Below are positions 25,594 to 34,546 of a DNA stretch of 44,225 bases, piece after piece (position 1 is the first letter of the stretch; every line of letters begins with the position of its first letter). The notes under the pieces were generated by a model. That model was given only the letters and a program-made list of their open reading frames with translations, searched no databases and was not told the origin of the DNA. This stretch comes from DASQBT01 sp049578545. GTDB lineage: Bacteria; Pseudomonadota; Gammaproteobacteria; Burkholderiales; Thiobacillaceae. Both the position numbers and the translations under genes were made by a program. The stretch spans positions 1 to 44,225 of the forward strand of contig JBAUMF010000015.1 of assembly GCA_049578545.1 (NCBI GenBank), in the 5' to 3' direction.

Positions 25594-25686
25594 TACGTAG
25601 TTTCCCTACCCGGGAAATACAGTGAACTTCGCCCAAATCAATACAGTGATCTACCCAAGGTGAGTCTACGCACGTAGCGCTAGTAT
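25594..25686 (+). promoter_or_regulatory. Likely promoter/operator region of the T2SS operon
   Basis: Two direct copies of AATACAGTGA (25616-25625 and 25640-25649) lie 24 nt apart. After the second ACAGT (25643-25647) come ten bases, AGGTGA (25658-25663) at the -35 position, a 17-nt spacer and TAGTAT (25681-25686). This is the same geometry as the transglycosylase and SCO1 promoters. Both those boxes and this one have AAATC just before TACAGT, here with two extra bases. The poor -35 fits activator dependence. An imperfect dyad, GTAGTTTCCC / GGGAAATAC, lies just upstream. Confidence 0.45.
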
Positions 25687-25887
25687 GAGACCAACTGTTG
25701 ATAAATGACGGGCCAGCAAGTGGATTGCGCGTCGCAATATCGAGGATCCCGTTACAGAGGCCATGCAGCGCGGTGTATCTGCCTGGCATGAGAACAAGGG
25801 CATCAGCACGCCGCAAAACGCGATGTCGGAAGGCTCCTTGATCTGCGTCCGGAGGGAGCCAGGCGGTTTTGGTACCCAGGAGAAATC

Positions 25888-27078
25888 ATGCGCTATGAAG
25901 TAAAGGCATTGCGTGGGGCGGAGGCACCGACAGCATTCCTGGTGGAAGCCCTGGATGCAGGGGATGCAACCGGCCAGGCCGCCGCCAGGGGCTACACGGT
26001 CATTGCAGTGAAGGCGAGGCCAAACTGGACAAACTGGAACTGGCAACGCAAGGCCCGCTTTCCTCTGGTCCTTTTCAGTCAGGAGTTGCTTGCCCTGCTG
26101 GAAGCCGGTCTTGCCCTCGTGGAAGCGCTCGAAACGCTGACGGAAAAGGAAGAGCACCCCGACGTCAAGAAGACGCTGACGCAGATTATCGGCCTGCTTT
26201 ACGAAGGCCACACCTTTTCCTATGCGCTGCAGCACTCCCGGGCGACTTTTCCAGCCCTTTACGTGGCGACGGTGCGGGCAAGCGAGAAGACCGGCGCGCT
26301 GCCTGAGGCGCTGTCACGCTATGTTGCCTATCAAACCCAGATGGATGCCGTCAAGCGACAAGTGGTCAGCGCGTCGATCTATCCGGCACTGCTGGCCTGC
26401 GTGGGCTCCCTGGTCATGCTGTTCCTGATGGTCTATGTCGTGCCACGATTCAGTCACGTCTACGCCGACATCGGTGGCAATCTGCCCTTCATGTCGCGAC
26501 TCCTTATGAAATGGGGAATCCTGCTGGAGGCGAACGGTGTGGTGATTCTGGTTGGCGCCTTGCTGACACTGGTTGCGCTGGCCTACGGAATCACTCGGCC
26601 GGCAAGCAAGCAGTGGTTGGCTAGCAAGTTGTGGAAACTGCCCAGGATTGGTGAGCGGCTGCACATCTATCAACTTGGCCGTTTCTATCGTTCTTTGGGC
26701 ATGCTGCTGCGAGGCGGGATGCCGGTTGTGGCATCGCTGGAAATGGTGGGGGGATTGCTGGAATCCTCGCTGCGCGGGCAGCTGCTTCTTGCTTCGGAGA
26801 GCATCCGGGAGGGGCATGCCATGTCTGTGGCCATGGAGCAATATGGTCTTACGACGCCGGTCGCGCTGCGCATGTTGCGGGTTGGGGAGCGCACCGGACG
26901 AATGGGTGAAATGATGGAGCGCATTGCTGCGTTTCACGAGGAGGAAACGGCACGCTGGGTCGAGCGCTTCACCAAGTTGTTTGAGCCACTACTGATGGCC
27001 TTTATTGGCGTGGTCATCGGCGGCATCGTGGTGCTCATGTATATGCCGATATTTGAACTGGCCGGGAGCATACAATGA
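25888..27078 (+). CDS. Type II secretion system inner-membrane protein GspF/PilC-like
   Basis: A 396-residue polytopic platform protein, first gene of the T2SS operon. It has the two duplicated T2SSF domains (LLALLEAGLALVEALETLTE and LGMLLRGGMPVVASLEMVGG) and hydrophobic segments near 165-190, 215-235 and 365-390. It anchors the assembly ATPase and receives pseudopilins. AGGAG lies six bases before the ATG, and the stop overlaps the gspE start by 4 nt (ATGA). A leader of about 195 nt separates it from the proposed promoter. Confidence 0.93.
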   Translation: MRYEVKALRGAEAPTAFLVEALDAGDATGQAAARGYTVIAVKARPNWTNWNWQRKARFPLVLFSQELLALLEAGLALVEALETLTEKEEHPDVKKTLTQIIGLLYEGHTFSYALQHSRATFPALYVATVRASEKTGALPEALSRYVAYQTQMDAVKRQVVSASIYPALLACVGSLVMLFLMVYVVPRFSHVYADIGGNLPFMSRLLMKWGILLEANGVVILVGALLTLVALAYGITRPASKQWLASKLWKLPRIGERLHIYQLGRFYRSLGMLLRGGMPVVASLEMVGGLLESSLRGQLLLASESIREGHAMSVAMEQYGLTTPVALRMLRVGERTGRMGEMMERIAAFHEEETARWVERFTKLFEPLLMAFIGVVIGGIVVLMYMPIFELAGSIQ

Positions 27079-28772
27079 ATCTGGCCGAATCCCTTGATGC
27101 GTTGGCGCAGCGTTTCTCCCATGAACAAGTGCAGGCAGCACGAAGGGTCGCCGTGGAGACGCAGCGCCACATTGTGGATGTGCTGGAGGAAGAGTCAGGC
27201 CTGGATGCCGCGGCATTCCTGGCGGCGCTGGCAGCAACCTTGCATTATCCGGCGGTCACCATGGAAGCGCTGCATCGGATGGAGCCGGCATTTGATGTTC
27301 TTCCGTTTGCCGAGTCAATGGCTCGGGAATGTCTGCCGCTTCGTGACGAGAGTAAACACCTGGTACTGGTCATGGGGGACCCTTTCGATGTTGCGCTCCA
27401 GGCGTGGGCAGAGCAGCAGGTAGCGACCAGCTTTACCTGGCGCCTGGCCCATCGCGCTGATGTGGCCGCATACCTGGCCCGCTACGAGGAAACGCTGCAT
27501 GCCATGGATAGCCTGCTCGCGGGAGTCGACAAGGCAAGCGGAATCGGCACTGCAGTTGAGGATCTCTCCTTAAAGTCCATCAGTGAGGACACCAGCCCCG
27601 TGGTCAAGCTGGTGCATTCCACGATATACGATGCCTTGAAGACCAGTGTAAGCGACATCCATCTGGAAACCGGGCCGGGCGGGCTTGGCATCAAATATCG
27701 CATTGACGGTGTCCTGACGACGGTGGGCTCGGTGTCCGGCCTCGAAACGGCCGAGCAGGTGATCTCCCGCATCAAGATCATGTCGGAGCTCGATATCGCT
27801 GAACGACGTGTGCCTCAGGATGGGCGTTTCAAAGTATCGATGCGCGGTCGTGAAGTGGATTTCCGCGTATCTGTCATGCCCAGTATCTTCGGTGAAGATG
27901 CCGTGCTGCGCATTCTCGACAAACAAGCCCTGTCTGACCAGATCAAGGGGCTGCGATTCAGTTATCTGGGTTTCGACGAGCAGGTCATTGCCCAGCTGCG
28001 CCGCCTCTCGGGGGAGCCCTACGGCATGCTGCTGGTGACCGGGCCGACGGGTTCGGGCAAGACCACGACGCTTTATGCCGCAATCACCGAAATCAACCAC
28101 GGACAGGACAAGATCATCACCATTGAAGACCCGGTCGAGTATCAGCTCCCCGGGGTCCTGCAGATACCGGTCAATGAAAAGAAGGGACTGACCTTTGCGC
28201 GCGGCCTGCGCTCCATCCTGCGTCACGACCCCGACAAGATCATGGTTGGTGAAATCCGCGATCCGGAGACTGCCCAGATCGCCGTGCAATCGGCATTAAC
28301 CGGCCACCTGGTGTTTACCACGGTCCATGCCAACAACGTGTTCGATGTCATCGGCCGTTTCATCCATATGGGGGTTGACCCTTACAGCTTTGTTTCCGCG
28401 ATGAATGGCATCATGGCACAACGGCTGGTGCGCGTGAGCTGCCCTCACTGCATCGCTGAAGACTACCCGGATGCAGAGCTGCTCAATGCGTCCGGGATTG
28501 ACTCACAGCGGGCGGCAAGCATGACGTTTCGCGCAGGACGAGGCTGCGGCAACTGCCGCGGTACCGGCTTCAAGGGACGGCGAGCAATCGGTGAAATCCT
28601 GTACCTTAATGATGAGATACGTGAACTCATCATCGCCCGCCAGCCCATTCGACTGATCCGGGAGGCCGCACAACGCAACGGCACCCGCTTCTTGCGCGAG
28701 AGCGCAATGGATCTGGTGACCCGGGGGGAGACCACTTTACAGGAGATCAATCGTGTCACTATTGCCGCGTAA
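27075..28772 (+). CDS. Type II secretion ATPase GspE/PilB-like
   Basis: Cytoplasmic assembly ATPase of 565 residues. The N-terminal MshEN-like region (about 1-150) precedes the ATPase core. Walker A GPTGSGKTTT is at 323, an Asp-box-like IITIEDPVEYQ follows, the Walker B region is KIMVGEIRDPETA, and a His box is VFTTVHANN. A C-terminal zinc tetracysteine (CPHC then CGNC) is typical of GspE/PilB. It powers pseudopilus extension for secretion. Its start overlaps gspF by 4 nt and its end overlaps the PilM-like gene by 20 nt. Confidence 0.94.
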   Translation: MNLAESLDALAQRFSHEQVQAARRVAVETQRHIVDVLEEESGLDAAAFLAALAATLHYPAVTMEALHRMEPAFDVLPFAESMARECLPLRDESKHLVLVMGDPFDVALQAWAEQQVATSFTWRLAHRADVAAYLARYEETLHAMDSLLAGVDKASGIGTAVEDLSLKSISEDTSPVVKLVHSTIYDALKTSVSDIHLETGPGGLGIKYRIDGVLTTVGSVSGLETAEQVISRIKIMSELDIAERRVPQDGRFKVSMRGREVDFRVSVMPSIFGEDAVLRILDKQALSDQIKGLRFSYLGFDEQVIAQLRRLSGEPYGMLLVTGPTGSGKTTTLYAAITEINHGQDKIITIEDPVEYQLPGVLQIPVNEKKGLTFARGLRSILRHDPDKIMVGEIRDPETAQIAVQSALTGHLVFTTVHANNVFDVIGRFIHMGVDPYSFVSAMNGIMAQRLVRVSCPHCIAEDYPDAELLNASGIDSQRAASMTFRAGRGCGNCRGTGFKGRRAIGEILYLNDEIRELIIARQPIRLIREAAQRNGTRFLRESAMDLVTRGETTLQEINRVTIAA

Positions 28773-29598
28773 CCAGGTGCGGATCGAGCTTGCCCCGAAC
28801 TATGTGAATCTGCAGCATGTCGCTCGCAGCGTGACTCTACGCGGCTATCACTCCAGCGTTGTTGCAAATGGAATATTCAGTGCGTCAGCCGTGGATGGCG
28901 AAGCGGCCGCATGGGGCCCCCCCATTCACACCCTTGAAACTATCCTTTCGGAGCATGCCGGCATTGAAATGCCGGCAACGGTGCTGCTCTCCAACCACTT
29001 TGTCCGCTATGTGCTTGTACCCTGGAGTGAAAGCCTGAGGGAGGCCGCTGAGCTGGAATCCTATGCCCGTCATTGCTTCAGCATGATGTACGGCGAAGCC
29101 GTTGGGCAATGGGACGTGCGAGTCAGTCCCGACCGCCCGGGCAGAGTGCGCCTTGCAAGCGCTGTGGAGCCAGGTCTGCTCAGTGCACTGCGCGCTGTGA
29201 TGGGGAAGACCGGCGTGCGCCTTCACTCGGTTCAGCCCTATTCGATGGCGGTATTCAACGATTGCCGCCATCACTTCAGGCGGCGCGATGCCTGGTTTGC
29301 GCTACTGGAGCCGGGCATCCTGTGTCTTGCCTTGCTCCAGCACGGCCACTGGGCGCGAGTAAGGTGCCTGCGCATCGGGAATGAGTGGCGCACTGAACTC
29401 GGGTTCCTTCTGGAAAGGGAGGCATATCTTGCCGACGGCGAGGCAGCGACCGACGACGTGTTCCTCTGGGCAACAGGCATGGGCGAATTGAACTTGCCCG
29501 ATAGCGGCCGCTGGCAGATCCATGTGCTTGCGTCCGATCGGCGGTTTGGGCCCACCCCAGCGCTGGAAGAGCCTGTGGCCCGGGCGATGGATGCGTAA
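28753..29598 (+). CDS. PilM/GspL-like cytoplasmic platform protein
   Basis: A 281-residue protein from GTG 28753, with AGGAG seven bases upstream inside gspE. Its position between the ATPase and PilN fits PilM or the cytoplasmic half of GspL. It shows an actin-like pattern (ATVLLSNHFVRYVLVPWSE, GKTGVRLHSVQPYSMAVFND, DAWFALLEPGILCLALLQ) but no clear ATP-binding motif. It probably couples the ATPase to the membrane PilN/PilO pair. Similarity to the family is weak, and the call rests mainly on gene order. Confidence 0.65.
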   Translation: MSLLPRNQVRIELAPNYVNLQHVARSVTLRGYHSSVVANGIFSASAVDGEAAAWGPPIHTLETILSEHAGIEMPATVLLSNHFVRYVLVPWSESLREAAELESYARHCFSMMYGEAVGQWDVRVSPDRPGRVRLASAVEPGLLSALRAVMGKTGVRLHSVQPYSMAVFNDCRHHFRRRDAWFALLEPGILCLALLQHGHWARVRCLRIGNEWRTELGFLLEREAYLADGEAATDDVFLWATGMGELNLPDSGRWQIHVLASDRRFGPTPALEEPVARAMDA

Positions 29599-30145
29599 AC
29601 AGATGCGTCGCGTCCAGCTTGATTACCAACGCAACATGAGGCCCATTCCATGGCTGGGGTGGGGAGTCCTTGTCGCGTCACTGGCCGGACTGGCGCTGGT
29701 AGGCACGCATGCCCTTGCGCTGGATCAGCGTCTTGCGGTCTGGGAGACGAAAGCCGAGCGGATTGAGCATCTGGCCAGTCTTCGTGCCCATGTGCCACCG
29801 CCGGAAACGGTGCAGTCGGCCCGTGAGCAGATTCTAGAGGTAGACCATGCCAACCAGGTCTTGCGCGAGCTGACCCTGCCATGGAGCGCCATGTTCAGGG
29901 CGGTCGAATCGTCCAGTGGCAAAACGGTCACCCTGCTTTCCATGGAACCAAACGTACAGAAAGGCACGCTAAAGATAAGCGGCGAGGCCAGGAATATCGC
30001 TGCCATGCTGGACTATGTCAGGCAACTTGGGCAGCGCGAGGTGTTCAGTACTGTGTATCTGCAAAACCATCAGGTTCGGCAGGACGATCCAGAAAAGCCA
30101 GTGCGCTTCTCGCTGTTGGCTGCCTGGAAGGTGGCTTCCCCATGA
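29591..30145 (+). CDS. PilN-like inner-membrane assembly protein
   Basis: A 184-residue bitopic protein. The short N-terminal cytoplasmic stretch RKQMRRVQLDYQRN precedes one membrane helix (PWLGWGVLVASLAGLALVG), a coiled-coil-like region and a ferredoxin-like periplasmic domain (TLLSMEPNVQKGTLKISGEA). This is the PilN/GspL-C layout. The ATG at 29591 overlaps the previous stop by 8 nt; ATG 29603 is an alternative. The stop overlaps the next ATG (ATGA). Confidence 0.75.
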   Translation: MRKQMRRVQLDYQRNMRPIPWLGWGVLVASLAGLALVGTHALALDQRLAVWETKAERIEHLASLRAHVPPPETVQSAREQILEVDHANQVLRELTLPWSAMFRAVESSSGKTVTLLSMEPNVQKGTLKISGEARNIAAMLDYVRQLGQREVFSTVYLQNHQVRQDDPEKPVRFSLLAAWKVASP

Positions 30146-30696
30146 CCGGCCCTCTAGACATGCAAGGGGGACGCTGGTTGTCCAGGCTCGGCCTGCCGGG
30201 TGTGATGGGAGTTGGCGTCTTTATTGCCAGTCTGGCGCTCTACTTCTCTGTCGTGCAGGCAAAGCAGCAGCAACTGGAGGAGATTCGCCAGAACACAGCC
30301 TCGCTTAGCGAACGCATCGCTCGGGCCGGCAAGACATTGAGGAGCGGAGAACGGCCAACGGCGGAGCAACTCACGGAGTTCTACCGGATATTTCCGGATG
30401 AACGGACCTCGGTCGATGTAATCGGAAAGATTGTCGCCATTGCGCATGGCGACGGCTTGAGCCTGGATGAGGGTGAATACAGGGTGAATCCGGAAAAGAT
30501 TGGCAGGCTAACCCGCATGCAGATGATTCTGCCGGTAAAGGGGGAATATCAACAGATCCGCAAGTTTCTGGCCGACATGGGCGCCGCTATCCCCGTTGTG
30601 TCACTGGAGCAGGTCCAGTTTCAGCGCCAGAAAGTCGGTGATCCGCTGGTGGATACCAATATCAGGTTGGTGCTGTATCTGGGGCACTCCACATGA
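30142..30696 (+). CDS. PilO-like inner-membrane assembly protein
   Basis: A 184-residue bitopic protein with one N-terminal membrane helix (PGVMGVGVFIASLALYFSVV), a coiled coil (KQQQLEEIRQNTASLSERI) and a PilO/GspM-type ferredoxin-like domain (LTRMQMILPVKGEYQQIRKF). It should pair with PilN to form the inner-membrane cradle of the pseudopilus. ATGA overlaps join it to both neighbours, so translation is coupled. Confidence 0.75.
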   Translation: MTGPLDMQGGRWLSRLGLPGVMGVGVFIASLALYFSVVQAKQQQLEEIRQNTASLSERIARAGKTLRSGERPTAEQLTEFYRIFPDERTSVDVIGKIVAIAHGDGLSLDEGEYRVNPEKIGRLTRMQMILPVKGEYQQIRKFLADMGAAIPVVSLEQVQFQRQKVGDPLVDTNIRLVLYLGHST

Positions 30697-31241
30697 ACAG
30701 GCGGTCATGGCTGACGCGAATCGTGCTCGCTGCGTCAGCCGTGGCAATCATTTTGGCAGCCGCCACGAACAAGGGAGAGGACAAACAGCACAAACTAGGG
30801 CAGAAGGCCGAGCAGCCAGTGCACGTCGCCATGCCGCAGTTAAGCGGATCAAGATCGCATGCACTCCAATCAAGCGCCCATATTGAACTTGAACGTCTGC
30901 ATCGGGAGAGCGGCAAGGCACCGAGCCATGCCGGCATTGGCAATGCCTTCAACGTCATCTCCTGGTACGTGCCGCCCCCACCTCCACCCCCGCCGCCTCC
31001 ACCCAAGCCTGTGCCGCCGCCAGCGCCCACGGCCCCTCCGATGCCGTTCACTTATATGGGTCAGTATGAGGAGGGGGGCAAGCTGATTATCTTTTTGGTC
31101 AAGGGCGATCGGATCTATACGGTGTCCGAAGGCGAGGTCATCGACGACACTTACCGGGTGGAGCATTTAAAAGACGGGTTTCTGGAACTGACCTACCTGC
31201 CGCTGAACATCAAGCAAACGATCGGCACAGGGGCCTCATGA
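30693..31241 (+). CDS. PilP/GspC-like protein with polyproline linker
   Basis: A 182-residue protein: a membrane anchor (IVLAASAVAIILAAAT), then a disordered linker with eleven consecutive Pro followed by KPVPPPAP. A small beta-barrel HR-type domain ends it (FTYMGQYEEGGKLIIFLVKG, YTVSEGEVIDDTYRVEHL). This matches PilP or the HR region of GspC, which contacts the secretin from the inner membrane. The linker would span the periplasm. It overlaps PilO by 4 nt and the small coupling frame by 4 nt. Confidence 0.7.
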   Translation: MNRRSWLTRIVLAASAVAIILAAATNKGEDKQHKLGQKAEQPVHVAMPQLSGSRSHALQSSAHIELERLHRESGKAPSHAGIGNAFNVISWYVPPPPPPPPPPPKPVPPPAPTAPPMPFTYMGQYEEGGKLIIFLVKGDRIYTVSEGEVIDDTYRVEHLKDGFLELTYLPLNIKQTIGTGAS

Positions 31242-31333
31242 TGAATCCTGGCCTGCTGTTCTTGACTGCTCTGGGGCGCAACGCAGCAATAGGCCGGCAA
31301 CGGACACGAGCATGGGAGGGCACAAGAACGTGA
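31238..31333 (+). CDS. 31-codon coupling reading frame between PilP-like and secretin genes
   Basis: A short frame starting ATGATG at 31238 overlaps the PilP-like stop by 4 nt. It ends TGA at 31331-31333, overlapping the secretin's GTG start at 31330 by 4 nt. The peptide begins MMNPGLLFLTALGRNAAIG and is Arg-rich at its end. It may be a leader that carries ribosomes to the secretin start rather than a functional peptide. Confidence 0.4.
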   Translation: MMNPGLLFLTALGRNAAIGRQRTRAWEGTRT

Positions 31334-33657
31334 ACAGACCAAATCTGCAGCTCGGACGGCTGGTAGTTCAACTGGCGCTGGTTACAGCACTGCTGGCCGG
31401 TTGCGCCGGTCAGCAACTGCATCAGGATGGAATGGCCCTGATCCAGCAAGGACGCATAGAGGAAGGGCTGAATAAGCTGTCGGATGCCACGAAGGCGGCA
31501 CCCGACAACCTGTCATATCGCAAGGATCTTCTGAGCAGTCGTGAAGCGGCTGTGAATCGTATGCTTCTCGCGGCCAGCAGTGAGCGTGCTGCCGGACACG
31601 GAGGCGCTGCACAGGCAATCTACGAAAACATTCTGCGGATTGATCCCGATAACAGCCGCGCGCGCCTCGGCATTGAGGTGCTGGCCATGGACAAACGCCA
31701 CAACGCCGCGGTGGCAGTGGCTGAAAATCTGCTGAGAAAGGGTGACGTGGAGGGCGCGGCCTCAACCCTCAAGCCGGTGTTGCTGGAAAATCCAAAAAAC
31801 AGCAATGCCATGCTGTTGCAGCGTGAAATAGAAGAGAAGCAGGTGAAGGAGCAGCTGGTAGAACCGACACTCAACGCCAAGTTCACTAAACCCGTCACGC
31901 TGCAATTCCGTGATGCCAACCTGAAGATGGTCTTTGAGGCGTTGTCCCGCACCAGCGGCATCAATATCCTGTTGGACAAGGACGTCAGGCCGGACCTGAA
32001 GACATCCATTTTTGTCAAGGACGCATCGGTGGAGGACACCATCGAACTCATCTTGTTGCAAAACCAGCTGGACAAGAAAGTCATCAGCGACAACACGGTG
32101 TTCATCTATCCCAACACCCCGGCCAAATTGAAGGATTACCAGGATTTGAAAATCAGGAGTTTCCACCTGACTCATGCCGATCCCAAACAGATCCTCACGA
32201 TGATCAAGACCCTTCTGAAGACCAAGGATATCTTCATCCACGAGCAAACCAACTCGATAGTGATGCGGGATACGCCCGAAGCGATTCGGCTGGCGGAGAA
32301 ATTGGTCGCCGATCAGGACGTTGAGGCACCTGAAGTCATGCTGGAGGTGGAAGTGCTTGAGGTGACCCGTACAAGCTTGAGCCAGTTGGGAATTGCGTGG
32401 CCCGACACCTTTGCTCTTTCCACACCGTCCACCGTGCAAACGCTGGGTGATTTGAAGCATCTCAACGCGAACACCCTGGTGGCAAGCCCTTTGAGTGCCA
32501 CGTTGAAACTGCACCTGGACGAGGGGGATACCAGAGTGCTCGCAAGCCCCCGGATACGCGTGCGCAACCGCGAAAAGGCGAAAATCATGGTCGGCAGCAG
32601 GGTGCCGGTGATCACCAATACGGTGACCCCGGTCTCGACTGGGACGCCTGTAGTAACAGGCAGCGTTCAGTATCTGGATGTCGGACTGAAGCTGGAGGTG
32701 GAGCCCGATGTCCTGCTCAACAGCGAAGTCGTGATCAAGCTTGGAATGGATGTCAGTTCCATCGTCAATACGATTACGGGGCCGGAGGGATCTGTGGCCT
32801 ATGAGATTGGTACGCGCAACGCCAACACGGTGCTGCGGCTCAAGGACGGAGAAACGCAGATTCTGGGCGGGCTGATCGACGACGAGGACCGCAAGAGCGC
32901 GAATGAGGTTCCCATACTCGGGCAGATACCCATACTTGGCTACCTGTTCTCAAGCCACACGAACGACAAGAGCAAAACCGAAATCGTGCTTTCCATCACC
33001 CCCCACATTGTTGGGAGTTCCCATCTCCCTGATGCCAGTAATGAAGAATACTGGGCCGGTAGCGAGTCCAACCTGCGCAGCACCCTGTTCAACATCAAAT
33101 CAATGGGCAGCATTTCCGTCGCGACGACTGGTCCTGCGACCCCTGCCGGCCCGGGTTTTCGTGGTCGACAAATGATACCCGCGACAAGGAATCCCCAGGC
33201 TGGCGCGGGAGCAAGCACGCAAAATGTCCAGGCAAACGAACCAATGGGCTTGTCCTGGCAGGGCCCCACGCAGGTGAAGTCGGGAGACACGATTAACGTG
33301 ACATTGAGTGGACAGGCAGTTCAGACCATGAACAGTCTGGGATTGATGGTGACGTTTGATCCAGGCGTATTCAAGGCACTGGATGCCACGGAAGGGACGC
33401 TGTTCCGACAGAACAACAAGCAGTCCAGCTTTACCAGGACCATTGACCAGGATGGCGGCCAGATCCAGGTGGATGTTTCAAGCACCGGTTCAGAGGGAGC
33501 AAGCGGGACGGGCAGCATCGTTACGCTGAAGTTGCAGGCCATCGCCGCCAATCCACAGTCGCAGATTGCCGTAGGCCGGATCGCACCGGTTGGTCCAGCC
33601 GGTGCGGCGCTGCCGGTCAATGCGCCGGAGCCGTTCGGCATTTCGGTGGGCCCATGA
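31330..33657 (+). CDS. Type II secretin (GspD/MshL-like) with C-terminal cohesin domain
   Basis: Outer-membrane secretion pore of 775 residues. It is a lipoprotein: LVTALLAGC ends in Cys25. The N-terminal third holds TPR-like repeats. An STN/N0-like domain (LKMVFEALSRTSGINILLDK), an N1 domain (IRSFHLTHADPKQILTMIK) and the secretin core (VLASPRIRVRNREKAKIMVG, ILGGLIDDEDRKS, PILGYLF) follow. A cohesin-type beta-sandwich (about 640-770, VKSGDTINVTLSGQAV to IAVGRIAPVG) closes the protein. The GTG at 31330 has GGGAGGG upstream; an ATG at 31312 lacks one. It lies mid-operon and forms the channel for the exported substrates. Cohesin-tailed secretins occur in atypical T2SS/T4P-like operons. Confidence 0.9.
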   Translation: MNRPNLQLGRLVVQLALVTALLAGCAGQQLHQDGMALIQQGRIEEGLNKLSDATKAAPDNLSYRKDLLSSREAAVNRMLLAASSERAAGHGGAAQAIYENILRIDPDNSRARLGIEVLAMDKRHNAAVAVAENLLRKGDVEGAASTLKPVLLENPKNSNAMLLQREIEEKQVKEQLVEPTLNAKFTKPVTLQFRDANLKMVFEALSRTSGINILLDKDVRPDLKTSIFVKDASVEDTIELILLQNQLDKKVISDNTVFIYPNTPAKLKDYQDLKIRSFHLTHADPKQILTMIKTLLKTKDIFIHEQTNSIVMRDTPEAIRLAEKLVADQDVEAPEVMLEVEVLEVTRTSLSQLGIAWPDTFALSTPSTVQTLGDLKHLNANTLVASPLSATLKLHLDEGDTRVLASPRIRVRNREKAKIMVGSRVPVITNTVTPVSTGTPVVTGSVQYLDVGLKLEVEPDVLLNSEVVIKLGMDVSSIVNTITGPEGSVAYEIGTRNANTVLRLKDGETQILGGLIDDEDRKSANEVPILGQIPILGYLFSSHTNDKSKTEIVLSITPHIVGSSHLPDASNEEYWAGSESNLRSTLFNIKSMGSISVATTGPATPAGPGFRGRQMIPATRNPQAGAGASTQNVQANEPMGLSWQGPTQVKSGDTINVTLSGQAVQTMNSLGLMVTFDPGVFKALDATEGTLFRQNNKQSSFTRTIDQDGGQIQVDVSSTGSEGASGTGSIVTLKLQAIAANPQSQIAVGRIAPVGPAGAALPVNAPEPFGISVGP

Positions 33658-34145
33658 CAATGCGCAGCGACAGGCATTCGTTGGGCTTCACCCTGATCGA
33701 ACTGGTGGTGACGGTTGCGATCGTGGCGCTGCTGGCAACCATGGCCCTGCCGATGGGCGAGGTGGTCTTCAAGCATACCAAGGAGCAGGAACTGCGTCAG
33801 GCGCTTAGAGAAATACGCACGGCCATCGATGCCTATAAGCAGGCGGTGGACGAAGGACGCATCGTGAACTCGTTGCAGCTGTCCGGCTATCCAGCGTCAC
33901 TGAAGGTGCTGGTTGAGGGTGTTCCTGATGCCAGCAGCCCTGATTCCAAGAAGAAGATCTTCTTTCTGCGCAGGATTCCCCGGGATCCCATGTTCAATGA
34001 TCCGAGCAGGCCCGATGACGAAACCTGGGGCAAGCGCAGCTATGAGAGTGACTACGACGCACCGGAAGAGGGTGAGGATGTCTATGACGTGTATTCAACG
34101 TCGAACGGCACCGGCCTCAATGGAATCCCTTACAGGGCGTGGTAG
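33654..34145 (+). CDS. Type II secretion pseudopilin (GspG/GspH-like)
   Basis: A 163-residue pseudopilin with the prepilin peptidase site G11|F12 and Glu at +5 (SLGFTLIELVVTVAIVALLA). The soluble domain ends DVYDVYSTSNGTGLNGIPYR, as in GspG-type pseudopilins. It overlaps the secretin stop by 4 nt (ATGA). No prepilin peptidase gene lies in the window, so processing must come from elsewhere. Confidence 0.9.
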   Translation: MTMRSDRHSLGFTLIELVVTVAIVALLATMALPMGEVVFKHTKEQELRQALREIRTAIDAYKQAVDEGRIVNSLQLSGYPASLKVLVEGVPDASSPDSKKKIFFLRRIPRDPMFNDPSRPDDETWGKRSYESDYDAPEEGEDVYDVYSTSNGTGLNGIPYRAW

Positions 34146-34160
34146 GACGTGGAAACGAAC

Positions 34161-34544
34161 ATGCACATCCAGAGAAGAACTCCCGGGTTCACCCTTGTCG
34201 AGTTGCTGGTGGTCATGGCAATCATAGCCACGCTACTGACCATTGCCTTGCCGCGCTACTTTTCCAGCCTGGAAAAATCACGCGAGGCGGTGTTGCATCA
34301 GGACCTTACATTATTGCGTGAGAGTCTGGACAAATTTTATGGCGACAAGGGCAAGTATCCCGATACGCTGGATGAACTGGTCAGCAACAAATACCTGCGT
34401 GGCATTCCGGTCGACCCCATCACCGATAGCAAGGCAACCTGGGTAACGGTCCCACCGGAGCAGCCGGATATGGGCAGTGTCTACGATGTCAAGAGCGGCG
34501 CCGAAGGCGCCGCCCTTGACGGTACGATGTACAAGGACTGGTAA
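34161..34544 (+). CDS. Type II secretion major pseudopilin (GspG-like)
   Basis: A 127-residue pseudopilin with peptidase site PG|FTLVELLVVMAII and Glu at +5. Its C-terminal region (KGKYPDTLDELVSNKYLRG, then SVYDVKSGAEGAALDG) is the GspG pattern. It resembles the OxpG pseudopilin class in layout. The ATG at 34161 gives a normal short leader; the GTG at 34149 adds four residues and is possible. It lies 15 nt after the previous pseudopilin and 2 nt before the next. Confidence 0.9.
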   Translation: MHIQRRTPGFTLVELLVVMAIIATLLTIALPRYFSSLEKSREAVLHQDLTLLRESLDKFYGDKGKYPDTLDELVSNKYLRGIPVDPITDSKATWVTVPPEQPDMGSVYDVKSGAEGAALDGTMYKDW

Positions 34545-34546
34545 TC

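Noticed and set aside
27570..28289. Minus-strand open frame of 239 codons
   Set aside because: Antisense to the gspE ATPase core, whose motifs are unmistakable.
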